Positions 1 to 12,554 are shown, counted from the stretch's first letter. The stretch is 64,000 bases of DNA from Pieris napi (GCF_905475465.1 NC_062259.1:8628501-8692500), one strand, 5' to 3'. The notes: generated from the letters alone by a model not told the origin. Numbers and translations are program-made.

Positions 1-206
1 CCCATTTTTGATTAAAGTTATTGTGTTCGTATTTCTTTTATATAAATATGTTTATGTGCTTCAAATAAATGCCTTTTCTGTATGTTAATAATGAACCAAA
101 ATTGTGATAACATTCAATTTTATTCAAACGCAAATATAACTCGTTAAGTGATATTTTTTGAAGTCTTATATTTTAGAGACACAATCCAATGTTGAAACTG
201 ACTTAC
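1..206. other. LanB2 intron at the left edge
   Basis: This is the start of the intron after exon 15 (donor GTAAGT at 206-201). I see no coding sequence; the DNA is AT-rich and non-repetitive. Confidence 0.7.
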
Positions 207-3200
207 TTCACATTTATCACAATTTCTGCCTATAACATGGGACCTGCAGGAGCAGAAACCTGTTAGACCATCGCATTGCGGCGGGCCCTCTGGACTCTCC
301 AAAGTTCCAGCTTCATGACATTCGCAAGGCTTACAATCACCCTTCTCGTTTTGATCAAGCGCATCTCCATAATAACCTGATCATAATAAAAGGTATTAAA
401 TCGCTGCCCTAAAAACTAATTAGAGTTTTTAATTAACAATTACAAGGAATTCTTCAGTTCCAGAGGAAACAATGCTTAACTAATTGCCAATTTAACTTGT
501 TGGTATAAGGTTCTTTCAGGATTGAATTTATTTAAAAGTATATAACATTATTATCACTTTCGTGGATTACTTAGTACGATACATTCACAATGCCGAATAA
601 ACCGGAAGTCCCGGGTTCGTTTATCTAGCTTTCAAAAATGATTAATATAGGCTATTTGGCAAGATTATTTACTAGTAATATTATGAATCAAAAGGTTTCT
701 TTAGCCAAGATGGCGTTGCAGTGCACAAAACTCTCCTTTAACATAATAACTTAATACAAAATATGATTTTTTTTTATTGTAACAAAAAAAAAAATTGCTT
801 TTATCATATTACCTAGAAGTTTTCATATTTCACACATAATTATTTATTAAAAATATTCCCAACTATTACTGCGCCTATTTTAGAAAAAAACAAGATTGAT
901 AAATAATTAATGATTGTTCATGTAGTCCATATCGCTTTCAAAGTCCCGTTTAGATTACTCTCAATAACACTTTTGAATGAATTGAATTTGTCTACCCGAT
1001 ACCCTATTGAGAAGTTGGACTCGAATACAATATATATTGTTGGCTAGTACTTACCACTTAAACATTTATCACAGTGATCCCCTGCCGTATTATAAATGCA
1101 CTTAAGACATTCTCCAGAAGTCCTGTTACAATTCCCAACCGCATTCAGGTCCACGTTACCGTTACATTGGCATTCTTCACACGGTGTGGGAGGTCCAAAC
1201 TGGCCAGTAGGGTCACCAAAATGTCCGTCAGCACAAACTTCACACCTTGGACCTATTGAAAGCAAATTTTATATGTATTAGATTAGCCTACATAGAAATT
1301 TAGCACTTAACACAAATTATTATTTTAATCAATTACGTAAATGTAAATAAATAGATTTAAAAAAAAAAACATTTTTGAAGTGAAACTTCTTTATCGGGGT
1401 TGGAAAAAAATTTAGTGTAACATTTTTTCGTTACGTCACGTTTTTCGGTTACGCGCCATGTTCCTTTTTGAAGTCAAACTTCTTTATCGGCGTTGGAATA
1501 AAATATACCGTCACATTATTTATTATGCTTAATATTTTAATGACAATTAAATTCATTAAATTCCTAACATATCTTCCTTTTTCCGTCCCTCTAAGTATCG
1601 GAAATCTAAACTTTTAGATTTGTATAAATATGATCAACACTTCAAGATTAGTTTGCCACTGAAGTTTCACTTCTGACATGTGTACTTTGTACACACACAC
1701 TTTTTATTTATTATGTGCGGTAAGTTATAAATTTATGCAAGCATGAGTTTTGTGTGGGTTAAAACTATCCTTACCGGCGTAACCAACTGGACAGTCGGTA
1801 CATACGATGCTTTGGTCCATCAATTGGATACATCCACTGTCTTTAGGACATGGACACGGTTTACAATCATCTGCTGTGCCAGAAATGGCATTTCCGTAAA
1901 ACCCTTTTGCACATAGTTCACAATTGCTTCCAGTTGTGTTGTGTTTACAGATACAAAAACCTAAAGTAGAAACACTTGTGTTATTGCACATTATTGGTTC
2001 AGTTCACATCAGTTATCTATTAATCTAATATTTTTAGCTTGAATGTCTAGAATTAGGTATTTTATTTATCGAAAACGTATTGTAAATAAGGATATAGGTC
2101 GGATATATCTTAGGCATGCAAATCGTATCTCTCGGAATTTTATAAGCGGGGTAAAGTAGGTATATAAATAGTTCAATACTATACCAGTAGCTGTGTCGCA
2201 AATGTGAGCATGGCCGTTACAATCACAGGGTATACATGCGGAATAAGGGCCTCCGTTAGCTGGTTCGTGTTTAAATCCTGGAGCACATTCCTCACAATAG
2301 TCACCAACATATGCTTTAGGGCACGAACATTTCTCCACCCAATTCGCTGGTGCAGAACCTTTCTCTCGTCCAATCTTCGCTGTGTCCAGTTTGAAATTCA
2401 TAAGGTACCCTTGGCCACCTTTATTGTAAGTTCCCCTTATTTTTATAGCCGTTAGGTTCTGTAGAATTGACATGAATTCGAAATTGGTTAAAGTCGGGGT
2501 CCAGCCATATCTAGGGTCCTCGTGAAGCCGAAACTTGTACTCGCGCTCCTGTAACAATGTAATTAAATTATTAATTACATAAAACACTATTCGCTAAGTG
2601 AGCCATCGCATAGTTTTCGCACAGCGATTTAAATTAAATTACCTGATCGGCTGGTTCAGGGTTATTCTGGCTATAGATATTAACTGATACAGAACTTTGC
2701 GCGCCCTCCAGTATAATATCTTGTGAAGATGGATAACCTCTATTTTCACCTAGACGCAGCGTGAATTTTAAATCGTGGTTATAAGATGCGCGTTGATCCC
2801 CAAGGAATTGATTAGATGCAACGAAGTAAACAACTTCAGATCCTTTAGAGCTGATAGCTAAAACATATTAATTACAAATCAGAAATTAAAATTCTCAGTT
2901 TTATAACTTTAAAGATTGGGAAGAGCAATGTGTGAGCAATTCACAATTATGAAATTTCAATACTTAGCAACTAATTAATTTGAAAGGTATATGCTTATGC
3001 TTAATGCTTGGGCGTACTTCAAAATATCCCTTATCATTTAAATACTTTATTAATTTATTAACACTTCGTTGAATTACAATATAAAAATTGAACATAATTA
3101 AATGAAAAGGAGAGCAACCGGCGGTCTTATCGCTTTCGAGCGATCTCTTCCGGGCAATCACTGTGTCAATAAAAAATGTATTAAATTAGATAAGGTAGCC

Positions 3201-6200
3201 TACCAGAAGGGCAAAAATACATATTATATATAGTTATTAAGCAAAAAAACTGATCAGGAACAAAAAACAAACTATACTAATAAAGGATGCATGAAAAATA
3301 AAAAGTGCACATGAATCACGATAATTTAACATCAGTCTCACGTCAGTTAGTAGTTAGTACGAAAGTTAGGGATACGATGTGGACGGATAATATTTGTACT
3401 GAAGAAATTTAAAGGAAGATAGGGAAGGAGCTAAGCGAATAGGGACGGGAAGTGAATTCCATATCTTAACTGCAGAGACCTTAAAGAATCCACCAAGAAG
3501 AGAGTTATGAGATAGGATTTCAAGGATATAGTTTTCGGAAGAGAATAAGCTATAGTTACCTATATTTTGTGTATTAGCATTAAATTGAAGTTGGGTTGTT
3601 TTCCTGTCACTTGTTTCTGCAGACCATTTTTCGGCATCCCGAATGAAATGAGCGCTAAGCTCGTGCGCTTGGTATTTTGGTGCCGAACTACACTGCGAGG
3701 AATGTCCGAAACAGAAGCACGGCGTACACCCAAATTCATTATTGAGATCCAAATTAAAATAACCAGGTTTACATCTGGAACAAAAAAAAAATCTTTGAAC
3801 ACTCAATTTCTAATAACTTATACTTAATATACTCTTCGACTACTAATTCGTTACCATGGTTACCATTCCTCTAACAGGAAACTGTGGTACCGAAGTTTTT
3901 AAAAATAATTTGTGAATCTTCGTTTTGAACCTTGTTAAGATAACACTACAGATTTTGTCAACTTGCATATTGTTACAGTTTAATATGAGATGAAATGTAA
4001 TTTCAAAGATACAGTCTAGCTCTAATTAACCAATGAAATATTCGTTAAAAAAACTTACTCTCGACATTGCTTGCCTTCGACATTTTCTTTGCACAAACAA
4101 ATGCCGGTAGTTGGGTCACATTGCGGCATGTTGCTGTAACTGCCAGATTCATTGCAGCCACACGGCTTGCATCCTTGATTCGTGAAGTCGTAGTGATTTG
4201 GTGCGCACATGTCGCACTTTTCTCCAGTCACTCCGGGCTTGCATTGACACTTGCCTTGAGCATTACATTGCAAGCTGCGAGATCCTAAAATAATTTTATT
4301 TATTTATTTATAAAACATATATAGTAACAAATTGACACACAGCTGAGTGCAGTCGACGTTAAAATAGTATATCAAATGATTTCCAAAGTGATTATAAAAA
4401 TAAAAAAATGACAATTTTTAACCGACTTCAAAAACCTGTTAAATTTTATTGTTTTGTATTATCAGTGTTCACATATCATAATGCTGTCTGTGGACCCATC
4501 TAGACGATTGAACAGAATGATGTAGCAGCTAAATTAATCCTCTCAGATTAGCGCCGCCACCCCATCGTTGTTCGCTTATAAATTTCTCTGTTATTAACCC
4601 ACATATCTATGTGTGTGTATATTCGGTTACAGAATAAGCGTTACAGTATGTATAGAGTGATAACAAAGCTATAATTCATAGTTTCTACGACTTATATTTC
4701 GTAGCGTTGTGTCTTATTTGGACCTATGTTATTTCTATTATCTGGTTTTTTATTTATTTATTTCGTAATCCTACTGCTAACATAAATTATATATAACAAA
4801 AAAAAATATACTAAAGATATATCAAAAGATGTAATACTTAATATATACAAAAAGGTTTCAAACATTTGCATAAGGATAAAATCAATAAAATTTTAAAAAT
4901 ACACTTAACTAATTAATACCTAGTTTGGCTGTGATGTGTGATGGTGTGAATGTGTACATGAGGGTGTGTCTGTGGGGTGTGCTCCTGATGCAGGATATTT
5001 ATTATGCATATTCCATAGCTTAAACAAGTTGAGGGTTAAAAAGTGGCCGTTGTAGGTCCGGCCTGCGCCATATAAATGAGGTGTTTGCATAGGTGGTGAT
5101 ATGAGAAACGTGGACAAGATCAGTTATTTGTGACTGACACATTTAGTCGATTGAGCACGTTGATTTTCTAACGATTATTACCTACGCCGCAAAAACAAAT
5201 TATGAATTCAAAATACATTTGTGCACAGCCGGAACACGGTAATAATCTAACTTGAAATTGAAGTCAATATGAACACACCTGTAGGGTTACAATTACAGGG
5301 CATGCAGATATCCTCAGTGCCTTGGAAGAAGTTCTCCTTACAACGTTCACAATTTGCACCATCCCTGTTCTCAGCACAATCCATACAGTGCCCACCATGC
5401 CCAGTGCGCTCATACAAATCCTTGTCGAAGTAACACTTGTTCGAAAATCCGTTACAATTGCACGCTGCAAAATAATCATAGAAAAAGGTTATGATGTACT
5501 TTCAACAATATCGCATTTTATACATTCGCAAAGTTTATATAACGATGTGTTGATTTAATTATAAAATCTAAATGCTTTATCAGACATTTTTTGTTGAAAG
5601 CCGCGACAGATATAAAATTATGCATAGCCCGACGGATACAACTGAAAAGATTGAAGATAAAACTGAAGCATTGTTAAATACACCATAACACAAAATTAAA
5701 CAGACGCCATTGGGAGGAAAATAATGAATTTTTTTTGCTAGTTGTTGCGAATTATAAATATTTGGAGTTGGATAGGGTACTCTTTCGCTTCTATTTAAAC
5801 AATTTATTAATAATTACAATATTTACATATATTAATAAATTCGCTTATGCACTTCTGCCAACACCTTCGCATCAAAATAGCTCTAGTAGAAATTACAATT
5901 GTTCACAAAATGTTCGACAATTAGGATTGTACGTGGATAGTGATGAAACATAACTCAATCTGAGATGATTGAAGACGAAACCAACATCGAAACAGGCAAT
6001 AATTACCAAAGTATTTAATTAGTATAAATAATGCGTTATATGAAACCTCGGCAACAGAATATAACTGAATACTTTATGATTCCTGAAGTAATAACAGTCG
6101 CTTTTGCAAAACATCGCATATTTTTTATTGTCTTTAATATAATGTGGAAAAATATAAGCCACGCTAGACGAAGTTCATAAAACATTTACTAGCAGTGAGA

Positions 6201-9200
6201 ATTAAAAAATACGTATAGCTCAGAAAGCAAAAATTAAAAAAAAAACTTGAATAAAGGTACAAACCTTGACACTCGTGAACGTTTGTGGGTGAAGCGCGAC
6301 CCCAAGGTGCATCATTGTAGAAATCTAAACATTTTTCACACTCTCGCCCAGCTGTATTATGCTCACATCTGTGGAAGAATAAAAAATATATTAATATTAG
6401 TACAACACATTTATATCTAATCTGCGAATTGAATTTCTAATTATGAATAAGTATAAAAAATAACTGTGTAACTATTATTTAAAGATCAATCGGGTTTTTT
6501 TGAAACACGTGAAACAAATTTGCAATATTTTAGCATTTTCCATTCTTAAATTAGCACACATAAGTACCGATATGGTACTAGTATGGTAAAATTTTTATTG
6601 TTTAGTTTTTTTTTTTTTTTCGGATTATTACATCGTCATCGATCTTTGACAGGTGCGCAAAATTTGAATAAAATCTGTCCGTTTAAAGTGGGTCAAAATC
6701 GAGTCCGAAGGAGTCGGTTACATACATACTTACATACATACATACATACAGGTGAAGCTAATATAAAGCGTGTAAAAATGTATGTACTACCATACATAGT
6801 ATGGTATGGTTAGTGATGTGTGAAACTGCGCGAGGCATAATCGCTTCTTTTATCACGTTTACCCATTCCTGAAATTATTCTACCAAGTCCTCTGTTCTTT
6901 CCCAACCAGAGCATAATAATTAACATCTGCTGAATAATATGAACTGCATTCAGTTTAAGCGCATTTAATTATGTGAATGACATATACCTGCAATATCTCG
7001 CCCGAGTTCCATCTGGGAGCTCATGGGTGTCGCATACCGAGGCGTGGCCGTTACATTTGCAACGGGCTCCGACCGCTACATCGGCAATGGCATACCAATA
7101 CGATTGTAATACTTGAGTGTCACCGAATATTTCATCTCCAAATGTGTTCAGGCGGTCCAATGAGATGCGCAAATCTGTCGCCGTTACCCATTCCTAAAAT
7201 TATGTTCATACAAATAGTCTGTAGAATTTGTTTTATCTTACAATCTTTATATATAGGCCTATTAACTTGAATTTTTTAACATTTAGAAAAACACAATAGA
7301 AATTGCTATTACAGCCGTTTAAATCAAAGGCTTTGTAAGTGGCCATTCTAAAAATACCACATTCTTTATTCACAAACGTATTAGCATTTTAAATTATTTA
7401 TTGTTCCGCCTTCACTCTTGTATCTCTTTGAAAATAAAAATTTCCTTCTGTCTGTAATTAGCTTACAATACGTTATAAAAATATCGTTTTATTTTTATCA
7501 AAGCAAAATTAAGCAAATATTAATGGTTATATTTATTTTTTATATTGCTTATTCTGTAAACCCTTACCTGTAATTCTGGACTACTATCAAATGTGTAGGC
7601 TGAGGGTCTACCCTCGAGTGTGGAGAACAGAACATTACCACCCGACAGCGGTGATATATCGGAATATTCGCTGGTACAAAGCGCTCTTGTTTCGGCTCCC
7701 ATTTCTGCGGCACGTTGTTCCAAAACACCATATGTATCACGGCATGACGCACTAAAAATATCCATATTTATTCATGTAAATTCTGGCACCGATTATTGAT
7801 ACTGATTTGTAAACAATCAAGCGCTATATTATTTGTTTAGTACCAATTATAATAAAGGAGATTAGTAACTCTAATTGTAATTAAATTACTTAGCACATAC
7901 TGGCATAACATATATTACTTACTAGCTGACCCGGCTAACTTCGTTCCGCCTTAATAATAATATCGTTGTTACTTCAGTTAAAATTATTTTAGGATTTCAT
8001 TAAGGTGATAACTTTTTTTGCAAATAGAGAAATGTTTTATTGCTTGCCATTGCAAAAGAAGAATGGCAGTTTTACACATTAGGCCTCTTCTCTCTATCGC
8101 CAATATTGCGATACTGCATGTTAAAGCACTTTCTGCTTTACAACATTTTTTGATGAGGTAACACATGTTTTCGATCAAGATCAAAGCCTGGTTATGCATC
8201 TCCTCATTTACCTCAAGTTCGGAAATTCTTGAAGTGACACGAATTCGACGTAAAATGATGCGTAGTTTTGTCAACAAATGTCACCACATGCCGTGTGCAT
8301 TCGTAAAATTAATTTATTTATTTATTGTTATTCGATAACTTATCCGATATTTTATTACTTATTCTGCTATTCGGAGTGGGGAAAAATCCATCAAAAAAGA
8401 CATAACTAACATCGGTCCAGCCGATCTCGAGTTATAAGTGTTGTAACAAACACGACTTTCTTTTATATATATAGATTTAATTAATTAATTTACCTGAAGT
8501 ACTGATATGGTTCCCAATCAGAGTCCTCACTTAGCTTTTTGTATATTGCAAAACTTTGAGGCCGGGGCGAATAGAATACAATTCTAACATATGTGATATC
8601 GTAAGCCTTTCCTGTGAATATAAATTAAATTTAGTATAGTTAAATCAATATTTTTTAAGTCCCAAAACCCAATGGAGCACGGGACTAATATTTATTTCCT
8701 ATGGTTAAGTAAATCATTAAGTGCCTGGAAACCCGAAATAATTATTGTTTCGCCGAAAATTACGTGCGCAAACCGCAAATTCACGGAAATATATACATAA
8801 TTTATATTATAGTGAGTTTTTTTTTCACTTGGAATCAGATAAACAAATTTATTAATAATGCTATCCCCTACAATATTGGTATATTTAGATAGTTTAAAAT
8901 ATTGTATGCACAAAAATACAATTGCAGCTTATGTATGGGCTGGACTGGTAGTACCAGTCACGGGGGTTTCAATAGTTAAGGTTAAGGTTTTAAATAAACT
9001 AATATTAATATATTGCTCACCTAAATGCAGAGTCAAATTGACTTGATTTGGGTACTGAATGCCTTCTTTCATAGTTTCTGATTGCCACCATGTCTGATTA
9101 TCTTGCTCGTAATGGAGATCGGTGAGGTAATAGCTTGAAAACTGGTTGGATTGACAGTAATCACAGGACCTGTAATATTTAAACACATTAATATAATTTA

Positions 9201-12200
9201 TTATTATTTAATTAATAAATATTGTATACCCTCCGCAACGTATTTTAAAAGTCTTCTTAACAACTTAACAATATCATATCCAGCTCAATTGTGACTTGTA
9301 ATTCGTGTATTTTCTTATAGCATTTTGTATTGTGTCGAACCTTAAGATTAGCTTTAAGTGTTTTTTTATTTGATATTTTATTGTTGCTCGTAATTTTATT
9401 TTTATTAATATTATTATGGATTTCCTGCACCCATTTTTTACTATGGTTGCCTGAAGAGTTGCATCCCTAATAATTTATGTAATCTGTAAAATAAATACTA
9501 AATATATAGTGCAACGATTGTTATATGATATTGAATACTTATGCTGATCTCGTCTTATCGATCGTATTACTCGATTAATAAGTACATTCTTTATTATCTT
9601 CCTTATAATCTTCCCAAATAACAACTTCAAAAGGTTAATCCATTCTAGCGTTTGATTTTTAAACGCTAGAATGGATTAATATACGATGAACATGTGTTTT
9701 CAATAGTCGCGCAATTATTTACGTAATGTTAAACAAATTTTGTCCTATGTACATGAATTACATCAGCCTTGTCCATTTATTATAGTATTATTCTAGTTTA
9801 TATTACATTACAATTTCGGTACCTATATAATTAATTGAAATATTTGTTACATGTACTCATAATTTTATATAAGTGAGAATGAGCATTACACAGGTTTCTG
9901 CTCTTTGACATGTTTGAGACATAAAATTATTTATTAGCTGTGTCCTATTAAACTCACTGGAGAAGTCTTTACTGCATTGAGTCACGTTTTCCACGAACAC
10001 TCACATTGCAATAGTATAATATTGATATATGTTCGTTACCTTGATGAAGTTCCAGCTGAAGTCTGAATACAGTACATCTTCACACCATTATCACCGCATG
10101 TATTTGTCGCTTCCATCTGTACCATGAACGCAGCATTCTCAAACTCCGGAATACATCTCTGTATAACATAACATGAGCTTAGTTTCGTTTCATTTATAGA
10201 CATTTTACAAGTCCTTGGGGTTTTGAAGTCGATTAAAAAGATAATTGGTTTTACATAGACAGAAAGAAATATTTTTCAAATGTAGGAACAATCATTTTTG
10301 TAAGCTAAATAAATAAAAACGCTCTTATTAGACGAAAACGAATGCGAAATTCAAGTTATAACGTGTGTGTGGTAAGCCTTGATAGTAGTATCCCATAAAA
10401 ACATATTTAAATTAATAAAATATACACCTAAGACTTCTGTAACTTTTACCCACCCCTTAAAAATGCCGCACAATGATGTATACAGGAGTGTTGTTCTAAA
10501 ATTTTTGACACATTCTGTATCCTTTCATTGATTTTATCACCAGGCAAGTAAGTTATCAGATTCGATTCCTTCAATCAATCAAATCAAAATACGTTTATTC
10601 AGATTAGATGCGTCTTAGGGCATGCTTATGAATGTCAAAAACGTTTACAAAGTTCGCGAAAGAGCAACACTACGCCATCCGTTCGCAAAACTACCAGGAG
10701 GCCTTGTTCTGAGAAGAACGGGCAAGAAACTCAGCAAGTTTTACCTACTAAAAGTAGTACAATACCTAACACTTACCAGGATATTTCTAATAGATTGACA
10801 ATACGGAAACAGGTTTACGTTTCCCGTCTAGGTGGTAAGTAGTTTTGCCGCCAAAATAGTTCTACTATAAATAGCATGCCGCAGGACATTCACATCATCG
10901 TAGCTTGGCGGTTTTGCCGTTAATAGGGCACACAGGAGTTTATAATTACATATGTATATTATTTGTCCAATTTATTTATTCAGAAAATATGTCAATTAAA
11001 TAATTAGAAAATTCAATCTATACTAAAGAAATATATGTTTTCTAAGTTCAAAAATTTAAATAATTATAAATAAACGATAAAAGTTATTGCAGATATGTCT
11101 TTAGCTATAGGTAGAAGTACAAAAATAATTTTTAAATAATACATTTGGTTTATAATTAATAATAATTACTACTTACTATTAAGAAATGAATTGCATAGGA
11201 AGTTAATAATATCCCTGTATAAAACCACGTGGCAAGCAAGTATTAAAAGAAAGTTATATATTATATATATATATGCATCAAACAGTGTTGACAATAAATA
11301 GCAAATACTGATTTAGCATAAGATCACATGGTAAGAAAGAAATTTTCAAGAAAAGTAAAAAAAATACGTTCTTGATACCTCTATCTTCGGTTTTTGAAGT
11401 CGTTTAAAAATTGTTATGAACAGCGAAGACGGGTAAATTTAAACCATATATTATAAGTGAGTAGTAGAGTACACCGTATGTGTGGAAATCACTTGAGCGG
11501 ATACTTGTAAGCTCGAGATAAGTGCGTCGCAACTATACATGCGATGATAGTCTTAAATTTTGATTCATTAACGTTCTTATTTAAGTTAAATTTGATACGA
11601 ATTGTGATGTGTTAACGGATGCGATGATAAGCGGGTTCCGCTGGCCCCCGATAACAAGACATTAGGCCACCAGAGTAAACGAACTCATTATAAGTATCAA
11701 TGGACTTACGATGTTTAATTTGGACTATGATAACCCTAAGATGTAATCTAACGAATCGCTATTGTTAACGAAATAATGTATAGACATAAAATTAATTTTG
11801 TGATTTGTCTATATCAAAGGGATACATTTCATAGGTAGATTACATTCATAAATTATGAATGTAAACGGAGCTAAATTATAGAAATACGTGTGAAAAGAGT
11901 GCGGAGAAATTAACCTAAGTTAATACTAATTTTCAGTGTATGAAAAACGCAGGAACCTTTTAATACTCTTTCATCGTATATAATCTTATAAATATTTCAA
12001 CGTAATCATTTATCATAGCAGGTCTCTCCCTGCATTATTCGTAAAACAAAGTACACAGAACTCGTATTGGTGTCAGACAATTTGTTAATTTTGCAATTAT
12101 CACGATACGCTCAATACAAATTACCTGCCTGTGAAATATATCGGCAAATATAAGATGTAAACTTTCTTATGAGTCACGGGCGACATAGTATAAATTCATA

Positions 12201-12410
12201 TAACTATACTAGTTATACCAAAAGAACACGGACGATAAAGTTTTAAAAGCTCCACTTTAATAAAAGGGTTTCACTCACTTGCGGCTGCCCGTCATTGTTA
12301 TAGCAAGAAGCAAGTTTCTGCGATCCTATCCTGGGTGTGTGGTAGTAATCCTGCGCCGATGCTATAGCTACAAACGTTAGAAAGTGTATATAAATAAAAG
12401 TCCACGCCAT
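207..12410 (-). CDS. LanB2: Laminin subunit gamma (LanB2 / LAMC1 type), 3' end beyond window
   Basis: Secreted laminin gamma chain; it joins alpha and beta chains into the basement-membrane heterotrimer. Exons in transcript order: 12410-12279, 10158-10040, 9169-9021, 8611-8494, 7751-7568, 7193-6988, 6368-6265, 5464-5279, 4284-4059, 3774-3560, 2857-2643, 2548-2185, 1960-1775, 1252-1055, 376-207. All junctions are GT-AG with matching phase and give 924 uninterrupted residues. The last exon ends in phase 0 at a GTAAGT donor, so the gene continues left. Domains: signal peptide about 1-20, LN 21-278, LE modules 279-503, L4 504-691, LE modules from 692. Gamma-type landmarks include TWWQS, GRPSAYTFD, NTFGDEIFGD, GHGGHC and CFCFGHSS. 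I chose the start at 12410 (context AACAAAATGG) because the hydrophobic signal follows at once. An in-frame ATG at 12473 would add 21 residues. The coiled-coil arm is not in the window. Confidence 0.96.
377..1054. other. LanB2 intron 14, no feature seen
   Basis: Introns 1-14 of LanB2 lie between the listed exons. This 678-bp intron holds AT-rich sequence with short A/T homopolymers and no recognisable gene or repeat. Confidence 0.7.
1372..1690. repeat. Dispersed repeat with TGAAGTGAAACTTC palindromic motifs
   Basis: The motif TTTTGAAGTGAAACTTCTTT followed by ATCGGGGTTGGAA occurs at about 1372-1405. It recurs with small changes (TGAAGTCAAACTTC, ATCGGCGTTGGAA) at about 1469-1500. A reverse-oriented half, GAAGTTTCACTTC, lies at about 1661-1673. 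Repeated direct and inverted copies of one motif inside LanB2 intron 13 suggest a small non-autonomous transposon. I cannot assign it to a superfamily. Confidence 0.5.
2330..3689 (-). other. LanB2: LanB2 L4 (domain IV) globule, exons 10-12
   Basis: Residues about 504-691 form the laminin IV type A domain inserted between two halves of an LE module. Recognisable stretches are VVYFVASNQFLGDQ and SYNHDLKFTLRLGENRGYP. LTNFEFMSILQNLTAIKIRG and GYLMNF follow, ending at WVEKCSCP, where LE modules resume. The domain is coded by the end of exon 10, all of exon 11 and most of exon 12. Confidence 0.92.
2985..3550 (-). mobile_element. 3' end of a Jockey/CR1-like LINE
   Basis: On the minus strand, directly after the exon 10 donor, a frame reads VSAVKIWNSLPVPIRLAP then SLSSFKFL and ends at a stop at 3366. 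The pattern WNSLP...LAPS...FK is typical of the C-terminus of non-LTR reverse transcriptase proteins. Downstream, plus-strand text 'gagagcaaccggcggtc' and 'cgatctcttccgggcaa' (about 3108-3160) matches tails also seen near 48010 and 49185. This is a 5'-truncated insertion in LanB2 intron 10; the class is inferred from the motif only. Confidence 0.55.
4285..5278. other. LanB2 intron 8, AT-rich, no gene
   Basis: The sequence is AT-rich. A Lepidoptera-like motif 'aaccgacttcaaaaacctg' occurs near 4420, similar to 'tttttgaagtcg' near 11390. A GT-rich stretch lies at 4925-4980. There is no supported coding sequence. Confidence 0.6.
5465..6264. other. LanB2 intron 7, no feature seen
   Basis: AT-rich intron of 800 bp. 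I found no convincing coding frame, repeat pair or inverted repeat. Confidence 0.6.
6369..6987. other. LanB2 intron 6 with a CATA microsatellite
   Basis: The intron carries a short (CATA)n/(ACAT)n run at about 6719-6750 and a poly-T tract near 6606. No gene is seen. Confidence 0.6.
7919..8478 (+). mobile_element. RTE-like non-LTR fragment in LanB2 intron 4
   Basis: It begins with 'actagctgacccggctaact' and closes with 'cagccgatctcgagttataa', 'aacacgactttctttt' and a TATATATATAGATT tail. This head and tail recur in many insect genomes as 5'-truncated RTE-like LINE remnants. A 97-codon minus-strand frame inside it (7984-8277) resembles nothing I know. Intron 4 spans 7752-8493. Confidence 0.5.
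9170..10039. other. LanB2 intron 2 with a 19-bp perfect hairpin
   Basis: This AT-rich intron holds no gene. Its one notable structure is an inverted repeat with 19-bp arms at 9635-9653 and 9661-9679 and a 7-nt loop. Confidence 0.7.
9635..9679. repeat. Perfect 19-bp hairpin
   Basis: The left arm TTAATCCATTCTAGCGTTT is exactly complementary to the right arm AAACGCTAGAATGGATTAA across a GATTTTT loop. It could be a foldback or MITE relic. The stem is short for a pre-miRNA, and no function is claimed. Confidence 0.85.
10558..10765 (-). repeat. Dispersed repeat (LINE-tail type) in LanB2 intron 1
   Basis: The sequence opens with 'caaatcaaaatacgtttatt' and contains 'gaagaacgggcaagaaactc'. The same layout, with 'caaaatatctttattcaagt' and 'gaagaactggcaagaaactt', is seen at 45370-45545. 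I read both as 3' tails of one LINE family in minus orientation. The family is not identified. Confidence 0.5.
10766..12278. other. Rest of LanB2 intron 1, no gene seen
   Basis: AT-rich DNA with a (TA)n run near 11260-11275 and a 'ttcggtttttgaagtcgttt' motif at 11388. No exon-like frame is supported here. Confidence 0.6.
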
Positions 12411-12554
12411 TTTGTTAAAGCGCGTGGAGCTCGCGTCGACGCGCGTGCTGCCCGAACGAGCACTGACGCTCATCTTGTTTCACAACACTACGTCATAGAT
12501 GAATTGAGAACAATCTGCCGAACAGGCTCCGGCCTCACAGAGACTAAAACAGTT

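Larger units (their letters stand above)
207..2329 (-). other. LanB2: LanB2 second LE array with nidogen-binding-type loop, exons 12-15
   Basis: LE modules run from residue 692 to the last visible residue 924. They include CAPGFKHEPANGGPYSAC, CKHNTTGSNCELC and CADGHFGDPTGQFGPPTPC, and the loop NVDLNAVGNCN (DNA 1137-1157 for NVDLNAV), which lines up with the nidogen-binding loop NIDPNAV of mammalian gamma-1. Exon 15 reads on through CSCRSHVIGRNCDKC. The remaining LE modules and the coiled coil lie off the left edge. Confidence 0.9.
3690..7061 (-). other. LanB2: LanB2 first LE (EGF-like) array, exons 6-10
   Basis: Cysteine-rich laminin-type EGF modules occupy residues about 279-503. Exon junctions mostly fall at a module's CXC border. 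Readable landmarks are CKCNGHASVC, CEHNTAGRECEKCL, CNCNGFSNKC, GHGGHC, CKPGVTGEKCDMCAP and CKENVEGKQC. The run ends at CFCFGHSSQC, the usual entry into the L4 globule. LE arrays form the stiff short-arm rod. Confidence 0.92.
7062..12350 (-). other. LanB2: LanB2 LN (domain VI) segment, exons 1-6
   Basis: The N-terminal LN domain, which in laminins drives calcium-dependent network polymerisation, is spread over exons 1-6 (residues about 21-278). It starts just after the predicted signal cleavage (AIASA/QDYY) with CYNNDGQPQ and CIPEFENAAF. It continues with SCDYC, TWWQS, NLTLHLG and DITYVRIVF, and ends at YAIADVAVGARCKCNG, where the first LE module begins. This order and wording are typical of gamma chains rather than beta chains. 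Intron 1 (10159-12278) and intron 2 (9170-10039) are the long ones. Confidence 0.93.

Noticed and set aside
7984..8277. 97-codon minus-strand frame in LanB2 intron 4
   Set aside because: It lies inside an RTE-like repeat, so it is probably chance or repeat-derived.
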